Below the pieces are notes generated by a model. That model was not told the DNA's origin. It did not search any database and worked only from the letters and a program-made list of their open reading frames with translations. Position numbers and translations under genes: made by a program. A stretch of DNA of 64,000 nucleotides from contig NZ_LAJA01000014.1 of assembly GCF_000970675.1 (NCBI RefSeq), positions 205,758 to 269,757 of the forward strand. The letters are read 5' to 3'. The stretch comes from Domibacillus tundrae. Its GTDB lineage: Bacteria > Bacillota > Bacilli > Bacillales > Domibacillaceae. Shown here one piece after another: positions 46,051-54,800 of the stretch (positions are counted from its first letter, which is position 1; each line of letters begins with the position of its first letter).

Positions 46051-47817
46051 ATGGAAAAGGAAAGCTTGATTTATAAAAACGTAAGCATTGAAATAGATAA
46101 TTTGGATAGTTTTAAATCGGGTACAATCTTAACCGAGTTGTTAGATATAAAAGATGGAATAACAAAAAAATTTGTTATTATCAAATCAAATTACAATGAT
46201 GATTTACTTGTTATGGAATTTTCACTTGAAAATGATGGTATTAATCCAATTCTACTCGAAGATATTAACCGACTTTTTGATTTGTTTAAATTAGTGATTC
46301 ATGGAATTAATAATGAAGTCAAGGATAAATTATCGGTATCTATAAACAATTTTTTTGCTAATAAAGAAGATATTTTAGAATTAAAAGGTGAACACCTACT
46401 AAATATTGGTGGAGTTTATTTTATTACTTCATTGAATTCCCAAACAAATAGTGGACATATGTTAGAAATTGAATTTGAGGAAGAAGTGAAGTTATTACCA
46501 GAAGAATTGGTGCTTGTGCATCAAAATGACGGTAATTATGGCTATTTGAAATTAGGTGAAATAGATGACCATATAAGATATCAGATAAGACTCTTTAAAG
46601 AATTTAAAATAAATTTGATTAATGTTACAGAAACCACTCTTATTGCTACTGGTATCTTCAGCAAGTATACAAAAGAAAACTATTATGACTACGAAATTAC
46701 CAATTCGTTTTTAGAATTAAGAAATATTATTAATCCTTCTTTAAGGACCAATATGCGGACCCCAGAAGAAGTAATTGATTTTGTTGTGTCAGCAGCTTCA
46801 ATGAATGTTAGATTTGAAAACTATAAATCGCACAAAAGAGCCTTTTTATGCATAATTCCAATAATTAATCTTAATATTAATGAAAATTTTGGAATAGGAA
46901 ATGTTGACTTTATTACTAAATCGGATTTAATAACGGATAATGTTACTTTTGAAGACCTTTTTACTACTACGTTTAATTATAGTTTTTTTGCAAAAGTAGT
47001 GGTCGAGGGAAACAGCTTTTGGAATGCAGTTAACTCAGCAAGGAACCAAATAGGAAAAGCAATTGATGCAATATACCACCTTACAAGGCACGATGCACTT
47101 TATTATGGAAATGGAGTGGAAAATGATTCGTGGGAGCGAGAAGGCTACACTCCCAAAGTACGAATAAAGAATGAGATTTTTGTACAGGACATTTTGTCGA
47201 ATGAATATATTTATACAAGCTTAGACGTTTTGAAGACGCCAGAAAAACTTTTTATTAATATTGAAATCGAGGATTTACTAGAAAAGTTGGAATGGTATGA
47301 AAATCTGCTAATGATGGATATGGAAGAAGAGTCTGAGAATAATGTAAAAACTTTATTTATCGTACTGAGGTTTTTGAGGAAGAGTTGGGATGCAAATAAT
47401 CTAGAAGATAAGTTAATCTTCACAAGTATAGCATTCGAATTTTTACTTGAAGATGAGAAGCCGGAAGAGTACTTAGGCAGACCGCTAAGAAGAAAATTTG
47501 TAAAGGGAGCCATGGCTTATTTTGAAACTATATATTCGGAGGAAGATTTGGTTGCAAAGAAACAGAAAGTCAACCAATCCATTTCTTATGCTCTGTCAAG
47601 TCCTAGCCTAATGGATAAATTAAGATTTTTAGTTAAAAGGCTCAATATTCCAATTTTATCGAGTGAATTAACTTGTATAGAACAAATCAGGAATCAAAGA
47701 AACGAGCTTGTACATGGTCGGTCGCTGCCAGATTTAGAATTGGAATTAATTGAACGTGCCAATACAATTATAGGGAATATGCTGTATTATAAACTAAAGG
47801 AAAGGGCTGGAAAGTAA
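46051..47817 (+). CDS. HEPN-domain protein, candidate defence ribonuclease
   Basis: A 588-residue soluble protein of low GC. The C-terminal 150 residues form a helical domain ending in R-N-Q-R-N-E-L-V-H-G, a HEPN R-x4-H motif (Arg550, His555) that in this superfamily is the RNase active site. The first 350 residues are a beta-rich region (S-I-E-I-D-N-L-D-S-F, L-L-P-E-E-L-V-L-V-H-Q) that reminds me of the N-terminal domain of ApeA-type abortive-infection proteins; that comparison is tentative. ATGGGGTG ribosome site. The partner gene begins 1 base after the stop. RNA cleavage on infection is inferred, not shown. Confidence 0.7.
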   Translation: MEKESLIYKNVSIEIDNLDSFKSGTILTELLDIKDGITKKFVIIKSNYNDDLLVMEFSLENDGINPILLEDINRLFDLFKLVIHGINNEVKDKLSVSINNFFANKEDILELKGEHLLNIGGVYFITSLNSQTNSGHMLEIEFEEEVKLLPEELVLVHQNDGNYGYLKLGEIDDHIRYQIRLFKEFKINLINVTETTLIATGIFSKYTKENYYDYEITNSFLELRNIINPSLRTNMRTPEEVIDFVVSAASMNVRFENYKSHKRAFLCIIPIINLNINENFGIGNVDFITKSDLITDNVTFEDLFTTTFNYSFFAKVVVEGNSFWNAVNSARNQIGKAIDAIYHLTRHDALYYGNGVENDSWEREGYTPKVRIKNEIFVQDILSNEYIYTSLDVLKTPEKLFINIEIEDLLEKLEWYENLLMMDMEEESENNVKTLFIVLRFLRKSWDANNLEDKLIFTSIAFEFLLEDEKPEEYLGRPLRRKFVKGAMAYFETIYSEEDLVAKKQKVNQSISYALSSPSLMDKLRFLVKRLNIPILSSELTCIEQIRNQRNELVHGRSLPDLELELIERANTIIGNMLYYKLKERAGK

Positions 47818-47818
47818 A

Positions 47819-48754
47819 GTGAATGTGCCGGAAAATGCGTATAAAGTAGGAAAGTTAATAAAGAAGACAGATGATGGAAAAAGACAGTTAGACCTTATTA
47901 CAATTCTAAAGAATGAATTGAGTGAAGAGGCCTATAAACAATTTTTTGATTTGCTAAATAGTTATAAACATGTTGGTTTTGGCAAACACTTTTTCAGTAT
48001 TTTAATCGCATACGACCTTCTTGAACACAATAAAGACAATCCTTATTTTAAGAAAATTGTAAAAGAAATCACAAGTAATGAACATATGAAAGAGTTATTA
48101 GATGTTAGTAAGAAGTTAGGGGAAGAACTAGAGTACACGCTACTTCAATTGTTGAAAAGTGACATAATTAAATATTTTGGAACATCAAAAAACCCAATTG
48201 CTAAGCTTAAAAGAGGTTTACAAGATTTACAGGTTCAAATACAAAGAACAGGTTTTATTGAATGGTGTTTTTTAAATATCAATCAGCAAAAGCCTTTTTT
48301 AAATGAATATGAAAAAAAGAGAAACGATATACCTTTTGACAAGGAAAATAAGAAATTAATTAAGCAAATAGCGAAAAGTGAGGGAGAAGAGAAGTTATTA
48401 GAGCAGCATGAAGTAACGATTAATATGATGAACTATTTTAAACAGCTTATATTTGATGCCCATATAGATTCTCTCCGCGAATATAATGTTGAAAGTTTTG
48501 ATAAATACAGGAAAGTTGATTTGAATAATTTAACTCACATTGCTTTTAAAAGCAGCGATATTGGACCTTTTCAAGATAGTTTTCTAATAAAAGTAAGAGA
48601 TGAAAATATCACTAGGTATGGCTTAATAAAGAGTACTAATATTAATTTTACAAATCAGGGTGACTATTTTGATTGTACGGCCCGGGTTAAAGCTTGGTTA
48701 TTTCCTGTAAATGACACAAATTATTTTAGGAACTTACCCAATATAGAAAATTAA
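47819..48754 (+). CDS. Unknown partner of the HEPN protein
   Basis: A 311-residue soluble, Lys/Glu-rich, mainly helical protein; a beta-rich segment closes it (residues 235-300, F-K-S-S-D-I-G-P-F-Q-D-S-F). I recognise no family and see no nucleotide-binding or nuclease motif. GTG start 1 base after the HEPN stop and a shared terminator at 48861 indicate a two-gene operon. A sensor, regulator or antitoxin role is possible; nothing in the sequence decides it. Confidence 0.6.
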   Translation: MNVPENAYKVGKLIKKTDDGKRQLDLITILKNELSEEAYKQFFDLLNSYKHVGFGKHFFSILIAYDLLEHNKDNPYFKKIVKEITSNEHMKELLDVSKKLGEELEYTLLQLLKSDIIKYFGTSKNPIAKLKRGLQDLQVQIQRTGFIEWCFLNINQQKPFLNEYEKKRNDIPFDKENKKLIKQIAKSEGEEKLLEQHEVTINMMNYFKQLIFDAHIDSLREYNVESFDKYRKVDLNNLTHIAFKSSDIGPFQDSFLIKVRDENITRYGLIKSTNINFTNQGDYFDCTARVKAWLFPVNDTNYFRNLPNIEN

Positions 48755-48860
48755 GGGTTTCTTGCCTATGTTGAACAATAGTGCTGAGAAAAGGATACTC
48801 AAAAAGAATATTGATAATTATATTTAGGCTAGGAAACCTTTTTATTGATATAGCAAAGGG

Positions 48861-48917
48861 ACGAAACAAAAACATCCCGAAGAACCTGGGCATGTTTTGT
48901 TTCGTTAGTTTTTTGAA
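48861..48917 (+). terminator. Terminator of the HEPN operon
   Basis: ACGAAACAAAAACAT (48861-48875) pairs with ATGTTTTGTTTCGT (48892-48905) with one bulge; inner CCC/GGG pairs; T run after. Confidence 0.8.
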
Positions 48918-48966
48918 GCTTACAATCACTATAGACTGTGGTGGAACTACAGACTGTTTTCTACTA

Positions 48967-50517
48967 TTATTTTAGAATTGGTGCTTTGCGATTTTCAGTA
49001 GCCTGTTCATAGCTATATGCTAATTTTATTAATTCTGGTTCAGAGTATGCCATCCCAGTGAATGTTACCCCAACTGGTTTATTGGCAGCAGTATAACCAG
49101 CAGGGACTGTAACAGATGGATATCCCGCTTTGGCTGCAATACCCGCTCCAGTAGTATTGGCAAACAGTAGGGCATCAAGGTCATGTGTTTTCATCACGGC
49201 GTCAATTCCCTCTGTCCGAGAAAGTCTTAAATCTTTTGCTCGATGTTCTAAATATGTAGGGTCATTTAAATCCCCAGTTCTCGCCTCTGCTTCTTCTAAT
49301 CTTGTTTGTCCATATTTTAAAGCTGTACTTTCATTCGCTTTATTGAATTCGATAAGTTCCGAAAGAGAATGAACAGGAACATCATCTGAAAGATTTCCTA
49401 GATAAGCATTAAGGTCGCCTTTAAAATCATGTGACATAACAATAGAACTAAACTTGGATAGTTCAACTCTTGATGGGATTTCAACTGTGTCAATAATAAT
49501 AGCGCCTTGCTTCTTCATTTCTTTAATCTCTTGGTTTATAATCTCTAATTCTTCTTTAGGTACAGAGGCTAAGTAATTTTTGTCAATTCCTATTTTTGCC
49601 CCTTTTAATCCTTTTTTATCTAAAAATTTTGTATAGTCTTTATAGGCTTTCCCTTTACTTTCTTTTGTCACTGGGTCTTTTTCATCCACACCTGTAAGTG
49701 CACCCAATAAAATAGCACTATCTGTTACAGTGCGCGTCATGGGTCCAGCTATATCTTGGCTGTGAGAAATAGGAATAATCCCACTACGGCTTATTAAGCC
49801 AACTGTAGGTTTGATTCCGACTAGTGAGTTATTAACAGCCGGACTGAGGATAGAGCCAGATGTTTCTGTCCCAATTCCTACAGCAGCAAAGTTTGCTGCA
49901 ATTCCTGAACCAGTACCCGCACTGGAGCCTCCTGTTCCATGTATCCCAGGACCATACGGATTTAAGACTTGTCCACCTCTTGAACTATAACCACCAGGCA
50001 TACCTGTTGTCATATAGTTCGCCCATTCGGTCATATTGGCTTTTCCTACAATGATAGCTCCTGCTTCACGGAGTTTTTTAGCAACAAATGAGTCTTCTTC
50101 TGCGTAGTTGTCTTTAAGCGCAATAGAACCAGCACTTGTATGCATTTTATCTGCCGTGTCGATATTATCTTTCACTAAAACAGGAATGCCATAAAGAGGT
50201 CCTACTTTGCCTTTCCTTTCCTCATCAAGTTCTTCTGCGATTTCTAGCGCTTCAGGGTTTACCTCTAGCACTGCATTAATTGCGGTTCCTTTTTTGTTGT
50301 ATTTTTCAATTCTATCAAGATACATTTCTGTCAGTTCTTCAGAAGTTAATTTTCCAGATTGCATAGCTTTTTGCATTTCTTGAATTGTTGCCTCTTCCAA
50401 TTCAAATCCTTTAGGAGCTTTTGCACTAGCATCAAACGAAGATAGGGACAATGTTAAAGTAGAAATCAAAGCGGTTGTAGACAAAACCTTCGTTACTTTA
50501 CTCATTTTCGTTTTCAT
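48967..50517 (-). CDS. Secreted amidase-signature-family amidase
   Basis: A 516-residue serine amidase with an N-terminal signal peptide (K-rich start, hydrophobic core about 10-30, A-S-A-K). The Ser-cisSer-Lys triad is visible: Lys116 (V-L-V-K-D-N), Ser199 (G-T-G-G-S-S-A-G-T-G) and Ser222 (G-T-E-T-S-G-S-I). It hydrolyses amides outside the cell; the substrate is unknown. AAGGAGACGG ribosome site. It is the only secreted metabolic gene in the island and faces the HEPN operon tail to tail. 50518-50850 upstream shows AT-rich DNA and short broken frames only. Confidence 0.88.
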   Translation of the reverse strand: MKTKMSKVTKVLSTTALISTLTLSLSSFDASAKAPKGFELEEATIQEMQKAMQSGKLTSEELTEMYLDRIEKYNKKGTAINAVLEVNPEALEIAEELDEERKGKVGPLYGIPVLVKDNIDTADKMHTSAGSIALKDNYAEEDSFVAKKLREAGAIIVGKANMTEWANYMTTGMPGGYSSRGGQVLNPYGPGIHGTGGSSAGTGSGIAANFAAVGIGTETSGSILSPAVNNSLVGIKPTVGLISRSGIIPISHSQDIAGPMTRTVTDSAILLGALTGVDEKDPVTKESKGKAYKDYTKFLDKKGLKGAKIGIDKNYLASVPKEELEIINQEIKEMKKQGAIIIDTVEIPSRVELSKFSSIVMSHDFKGDLNAYLGNLSDDVPVHSLSELIEFNKANESTALKYGQTRLEEAEARTGDLNDPTYLEHRAKDLRLSRTEGIDAVMKTHDLDALLFANTTGAGIAAKAGYPSVTVPAGYTAANKPVGVTFTGMAYSEPELIKLAYSYEQATENRKAPILK

Positions 50518-50877
50518 TTACCGTCTCCTTAATGGTTTGACAGATTAAACTAATAATCTTTGCCGTGTATTTTAATTACATTTATTAGTTTATATGCTTA
50601 ATTATGATTTTATCTAATTTATGTAAGATTTTTTAACATGTTTTTAAAAAAAGAATTCTAAAACAGAAATAGAATTGTTACATAGAATTAGAATTCTATG
50701 CAATAAATAAGCTATGTTGAATAATCAATCAGCAAAGGAGCAATTACCTTTGATAAAAGCAGAATTAAAAAAACGTGGTGTATCGGTTTGATGGTCATCG
50801 TTTTTTAACAGAGACATCCATGCTAATAAAAATTCGCACCATGGCGCATGAAAAAAAGCAATCTTGGCTAAAGAATA

Positions 50878-51037
50878 ATGGCAGTGATTGTTACTAGAGG
50901 TCGATTAGGCTTGATGTCTATGAACTCGTAACAGAGACGGACCCCGGTAAGCAAGTGTACCATGTTTTGTCGCTCTCTTTTGAGAAGCACGAAGGGTAGA
51001 TTACACGATAAGCTTCCGTTTAATAATCACTGCCCAT
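50878..51037 (+). ncRNA. Candidate IS110 bridge RNA region
   Basis: ATGGCAGTGATTGTTA (50878-50893) is complementary to 51021-51037 with one G-U and one bulged G, closing a 160-base region directly upstream of the transposase. Inner pairings include GTTAC/GTAAC (50890-50894 with 50928-50932) and GGTA/TACC near 50946-50962. IS110-group elements encode a bridge RNA at this position that pairs with donor and target DNA. The loops cannot be assigned without the element ends. Confidence 0.45.
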
Positions 51038-51058
51038 CTTAAATAAGCAGGTGATTTT

Positions 51059-52281
51059 ATGGAGGTCATGAGTGAGTTTGTTTGTGGCATGGATGTCCAC
51101 AAGAATTCAATTACTGCTTGTGTTCTAACTCCTAAGAAAAAAGAAGTTCGTACCTTCGGTACGATGACAGATGATCTTCTTCTGCTTGTAGACTGGATTC
51201 AATCTTATGGCTGTACTCATGTAGCGATGGAAAGTACGGGTGTTTACTGGAAGCCGATTTATAACCTCTTAGAACTTGAACCGTCTCTTAAAACCTATGT
51301 TGTAAATGCCCAGCACATTAAGCAGGTGCCTGGCCGTAAAACGGATGTTAAGGATGCCGAATGGATTGCGGACCTTCTAAAACATGGTTTGTTAAAGCCC
51401 AGCTATATCCCGAGCCGAGAACAGCGGGAATTGCGGGAACTTGTTCGTTATCGCAGGAGCCTCATTGATGAACGAGCCCGTGAGTCCAATCGGATCCAAA
51501 AGGTTCTGGAAGGAGCGAACATTAAACTCGGTTCCGTTGCGACAGATATTTTGGGTGTTTCAGGAAGGTTGATGATTCGTCAGCTTATTGACGGCGAAGC
51601 GAATCCAGAAATGCTTGCCCAACTCGCAAAAAAACAATTACGAAAGAAGATGGAGCTGCTCCGGCGTTCTTTAAACGGTTTAATCGGCAGCCATCAACGA
51701 TTTATGCTTAAGAGCCAGCTTAATCATATCGAGTACCTCGAGAACCAGATAAAGGAATTGGATCAAGAGATTGGAGACCGATTACAGTCAGCAAATAGGG
51801 AACTTGAACTTTTAGATTCAATTCCCGGGATCGGAATACAGACTGCCCAACAAATAATAGCTGAAGTTGGTCTTGACATGACAAGATTTCAAAGTGCAGC
51901 CCATTTGGCTTCCTGGGCTGGCATGGCACCCGGTCAAAACGAGAGTGCCGGTAAAAAAAACCGGCCCGCACAAGGGATGGCAATAAATATCTAAGAAGTT
52001 CACTGGTTGAAGCAGCTGCCAGTGCCATACGCAAAAAAGATAGCTATTTAGCTGCAAAATACTATCGATTAAAAAGAAGACGTGGAACTAAAAAGGCAAG
52101 AGTAGCCATTGCCCATCAAATTTTAGTCATTGCTTACCACCTTTTAACCAAAGATGAACTTTATAAGGAGTTCGGTTCAAGTCATTACGAGCAGAAATCA
52201 ATTGAAGTAAAGAAGAAAAAAGCAATTAAACACTTAGCAAGTTTAGGTTACGAAGTTACCTTAACAACAAAAATGGCTTAA
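51059..52281 (+). CDS. IS110-family transposase (recombinase), needs a -1 frameshift
   Basis: The RuvC-like N-terminal domain has the DEDD residues Asp12 (G-M-D-V-H-K), Glu58 (A-M-E-S-T-G), Asp96 and Asp99 (K-T-D-V-K-D-A). The C-terminal Tnp_20 part has I-P-G-I-G-I-Q-T-A and Ser296 in N-E-S-A-G-K, the position of the catalytic serine. Frame zero stops at 51992-51994. At 51953-51961 an eight-A run followed by C contains A_AAA_AAC in register; a -1 slip there continues P-A-R-T-R-D-G-N-K-Y-L-R-S-S-L-V-E-A-A to 52281, a full 407-residue product with family-normal spacing. A deleted A is the alternative. AGCAGGTGAT ribosome site. Confidence 0.8.
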
Positions 52282-52425
52282 TCCTAAAAAACTTTAATAA
52301 ACGGCCATGAGGGATTTTAAAAAAATGAAATGGGATCCCTTAATTTTGTGTTGCCTTTTTTAGAAGTATATTTTCAGGGTAGCTTTTTCCAAAAATGTTA
52401 TAAATAGATTTTTTTCACTTCCTCC

Positions 52426-52455
52426 TTGCTTTAGGAACGTTTGTTCTTGTAAAAT
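52426..52455 (+). promoter_or_regulatory. Candidate promoter for the small-gene cluster
   Basis: TTGCTT (52426-52431), 18-base spacer, TAAAAT (52450-52455), 25 bases before the start of the next gene. Confidence 0.5.
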
Positions 52456-52479
52456 AGATTTAAGGAAGGAGGGGATGTT

Positions 52480-52683
52480 TTGAATGCAGATGACGAGAGA
52501 TTTTGTCATTACTGCTTCACTCAAAGAGGAAATTTATACCCTTTGCATGATTGGCGGAGAACAGGCTTTGTAATCCATTTCTGTTGGGAACACTATACAG
52601 AAGTGAAAGCGTTTCAAGAGGGGCAAAAGCGACGATTTCTCAATTATTTTAAAGACCTCGACATCAATATTGAAGAGAAGTAA
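52480..52683 (+). CDS. Small zinc-ribbon-like hypothetical protein
   Basis: A 67-residue protein with F-C-H-Y-C-F near residue 9 and I-H-F-C-W-E-H near 33, a possible C-x2-C/C-x2-H metal site. TTG start with AAGGAGGGGATG 6 bases upstream, a very strong site. Family unknown; probably an accessory or phage-derived gene. Confidence 0.55.
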   Translation: MNADDERFCHYCFTQRGNLYPLHDWRRTGFVIHFCWEHYTEVKAFQEGQKRRFLNYFKDLDINIEEK

Positions 52684-52717
52684 ATTTAACAGCAAGCATT
52701 GCAAAGGCGGTTTTTAG

Positions 52718-53059
52718 ATGAAGAAAGCCATTAACCTTCTTGCAACAGCAAAATTCGCAGCAGAAGAATTTATGAACTATCGCCTCCAAAGCATTATGGA
52801 CAATCAGTATGCGCCCAGCGAAATTCATCTATTCATGATGAATGCAGCCGATTATTTAGACTACAGCACAGCCATTGCTACGCTAGAACAGAGAGACATT
52901 GAAAAAGAAAAACAACATGTGAAAGTGTTAGCTGATGTACTACTCATGAAGGGCCAGCAGGAAGAAAGACTTGTGATTATGCTCGTCGCTTTCCGCGAAA
53001 GCGTAGAAGAAAACACCATTGAACAATTTTTAAAACAACACTTCAAAGACCGGATTTGA
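52718..53059 (+). CDS. Hypothetical helical protein
   Basis: A 113-residue all-helical protein (A-A-D-Y-L-D-Y-S-T-A-I-A-T-L-E-Q-R), no signal peptide or membrane segment, not recognised. ATG with AAAGGCGG 7 bases upstream. It follows the zinc-ribbon-like gene by 34 bases and may be in its transcript. Confidence 0.5.
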   Translation: MKKAINLLATAKFAAEEFMNYRLQSIMDNQYAPSEIHLFMMNAADYLDYSTAIATLEQRDIEKEKQHVKVLADVLLMKGQQEERLVIMLVAFRESVEENTIEQFLKQHFKDRI

Positions 53060-53151
53060 TTGTTTTAAAAGAAGACGGCATATTTCTACATCCGTCTTCT
53101 TTGCCCCATCGTGACGCCGGGATTCTGTTCAACCTAAAGGAGCTGGGACGA

Positions 53152-53313
53152 ATGAAGAAAGAGGTAATCGAAAATTACAGGACGGCCAGTGAGCTTCTTG
53201 AAGCTAGCATACAATAATTAAAACGAGAAAATGAAAACGCTATAAGGCAAGCTTTAGAGCTTGTAAACAAAACCAACAAGCCTGGGGGAAATCAAAAGGA
53301 GAAACTAGTATGC
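53152..53313 (+). pseudogene. Small coiled-coil gene broken by an in-frame stop
   Basis: From ATG 53152 (GGAGCTGGGACG upstream) the frame reads K-K-E-V-I-E-N-Y-R-T-A-S-E-L-L-E-A-S-I-Q, then TAA at about 53215, then continues in register L-K-R-E-N-E-N-A-I-R-Q-A-L-E-L-V-N-K to a stop at 53313. The whole would be a 53-residue helix. It overlaps the ATG of the next gene. Confidence 0.4.
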
Positions 53314-53606
53314 TGACACCGCAAAGAGACGGCAAGAAACTTACGTATAATGACCTCGAAACGATGCCTGAAAAAATAGAACTGTTTAGCGGGAAGCTGG
53401 ACGGTGCTCAGGACATGCTGAACCTCTGCCTATACAACCTCGGGCTGGAGCAGTTTGTGAACGGACTGCCGGAGGAATCAAAAGAGATTTTAAAAGCACT
53501 ACTGGAGGAAAAAGAAGGCCAAAATAGTAGGCTGCCGATAGCCAGGCATAATGAGGGTTTTGCTCCTTTGAAAAAGCTGGTGACAGACGAACCCAAGAAG
53601 GGCTAA
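53310..53606 (+). CDS. Hypothetical protein
   Basis: A 98-residue protein. The first 25 residues (K-K-L-T-Y-N-D-L-E-T-M-P-E-K-I-E-L-F-S-G) resemble the opening of Uma2-type PD-(D/E)XK proteins, but the catalytic region is absent; a helical segment (L-C-L-Y-N-L-G-L-E-Q-F-V) follows. AAAGGAGAAACT ribosome site. Function unknown. Confidence 0.5.
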   Translation: MLTPQRDGKKLTYNDLETMPEKIELFSGKLDGAQDMLNLCLYNLGLEQFVNGLPEESKEILKALLEEKEGQNSRLPIARHNEGFAPLKKLVTDEPKKG

Positions 53607-53650
53607 AAACCCTCCCTTTTCCGAAAAAAAGAGAGGATTAAATGAGCCTG

Positions 53651-53854
53651 TCAGGACTTTTTTGTATTCTTTTTGTACGTTGGAGTTGCGAGGTTAGTAA
53701 AAGCAAGGATAAAAGCTACTCCTATGGCAAGCCCAAACTCTTCAAGTCGATAGCCCTGATGGGCAATGAAGAAATCATATAGGTAAAGTGTGATGGAAAA
53801 AGTGGCGAACCAAACCACAAAAGTCTTAATTCTTTTTTTCATAGATTGTTTCAT
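53651..53854 (-). CDS. Small two-helix membrane protein
   Basis: A 67-residue protein with a basic start (K-K-R-I-K), two hydrophobic helices (about 10-30 and 38-58) and a Lys-rich tail. TGAGGAC lies 8 bases before the ATG. Not recognised. It is transcribed opposite to the preceding cluster. Confidence 0.5.
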   Translation of the reverse strand: MKQSMKKRIKTFVVWFATFSITLYLYDFFIAHQGYRLEEFGLAIGVAFILAFTNLATPTYKKNTKKS

Positions 53855-53950
53855 CTGTAGTCCTCTCAGGTGATGTCTTGCTATTTCTTCATTATTTCAT
53901 CTTCTGCAGGGCGTGTAAATACCAATAATGCGTCTCGAATAGCCCTTTTT

Positions 53951-54031
53951 TATGCAGGATTTTATGCATGATTCCAGCCGTTTCCGGGGCAGGAAAGGCC
54001 GGAAAATCAAGGCTGCATAAAATCCTGCATA
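53951..54031. repeat. Perfect 18-bp inverted repeat with nested palindrome
   Basis: TATGCAGGATTTTATGCA (53951-53968) and its exact reverse complement (54014-54031) enclose 45 bases that contain a further TTTCCGG/CCGGAAA pair. No T run follows, so it is not an ordinary terminator. Confidence 0.7.
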
Positions 54032-54166
54032 TCCGCTTTGGCTGAAAAGCGCTGAAAAGACGATAAGGACAGGCGTTCAAGAGAGCGAACGACTGGTGAC
54101 TCTGGGTGTTATGTCAACTTGGATACATAAAAATTCATTTTCAAATCTGCCTAAGGAGGTAAGAAA

Positions 54167-54494
54167 ATGCCTTTCACTTTTCTAGAAGGCAAGCGTGTTT
54201 ACTATGACGAGAGTACCCATATGGAATGCGCGAATTGTCATCGGATTTCTCCCGAAAAAACAGTGTAAGTACATGGGGCATGACAGGAAGTGCGCGAAAT
54301 GTGGGAGTTGTATAGACTGCGTAAAGTACGAGAGCCAGGTTGAATGGTATGAAGAGGTATACAATGACGTGGATTATTATCTTGAATACCTTGAGGATTA
54401 CGGTTTTCCGCCTAAAATCGAAAGGCCAGAAGACCGCATACTTCGGCGGCCGTTCAACTCGGTCATCCTAACTGCGGATTTTGGCAAGTCCTGA
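54167..54494 (+). pseudogene. Zinc-ribbon protein gene with a frameshift
   Basis: From ATG 54167 (AAGGAGGTAAG upstream) frame one encodes E-C-A-N-C-H-R-I-S-P-E-K, then stops. The next frame encodes Q-C-K-Y-M-G-H-D-R-K-C-A-K-C-G-S-C-I-D-C and an acidic tail ending at 54494. Removing one A from the six-A run at 54255-54260 joins them into one 108-residue cysteine-rich protein. Family not recognised. Confidence 0.55.
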
Positions 54495-54528
54495 CGTTAC
54501 GGCAGGACGGTCCCGGCGTTACGCCGGG
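54488..54528. terminator. Twin hairpins after the zinc-ribbon gene
   Basis: GTCCTG/CAGGAC (54488-54493 with 54503-54508) and CCCGGCG/CGCCGGG (54512-54518 with 54522-54528), both with GTTACG-type loops. They begin at the stop codon; a short T run follows at 54536. Confidence 0.5.
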
Positions 54529-54675
54529 ATGCTGGTTTTCAACGTTTCATTTGCAATATCAAATGTGTACTCGATATACTAAGAAAGACAACGATACGGG
54601 AATATCGTTGCCTTCGAAGTAACCAGGCTTTCAGGGTTTGGTTCATCGCACATATCATTTTTTCGAACGAGAACG

Positions 54676-54721
54676 GCCACCTTTTTTTGCTTTTGCGGGC
54701 GTGGAGGTGGCTTATTTTTTT
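54676..54721 (+). terminator. Terminator-like hairpin
   Basis: GCCACCT (54676-54682) / AGGTGGC (54705-54711), then a T run. The stretch 54529-54675 before it shows no gene. Confidence 0.65.
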
Positions 54722-54728
54722 AGTTTCT

Positions 54729-54789
54729 GATATTCAACATTACATTTGTAACATTGAATCTTAAAATTACATTTGTAACGTTGAATATC
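54729..54789. repeat. Nested direct and inverted repeat
   Basis: ATTACATTTGTAAC occurs at 54739 and 54766, each followed by A/G-TTGAAT. GATATTCAAC (54729) and GTTGAATATC (54780-54789) are inverted relative to each other. Confidence 0.6.
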
Positions 54790-54800
54790 GGAAACACTTT

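Larger units (their letters stand above)
50850..52345 (+). mobile_element. IS110-family insertion sequence (ends approximate)
   Basis: A DEDD transposase gene with about 200 bases of structured noncoding DNA upstream and a short noncoding right end, the layout of the IS110 group. Elements of this group lack terminal inverted repeats, so the exact ends cannot be read from one copy. The left limit is placed before the candidate bridge RNA, the right after a hairpin AGGGAT/ATCCCT (52310-52340). Confidence 0.65.

Noticed and set aside
46051..48754. Classical toxin-antitoxin (HEPN-MNT) pair
   Set aside because: The partner has no minimal nucleotidyltransferase G-S...D-x-D motif, and both proteins are far larger than HEPN-MNT pairs.
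51059..51994. Frame-zero IS110 product as the complete transposase
   Set aside because: It stops just after the catalytic serine region and lacks the conserved G-N-K-Y-L-R...E-A-A block, which is present in the -1 frame.
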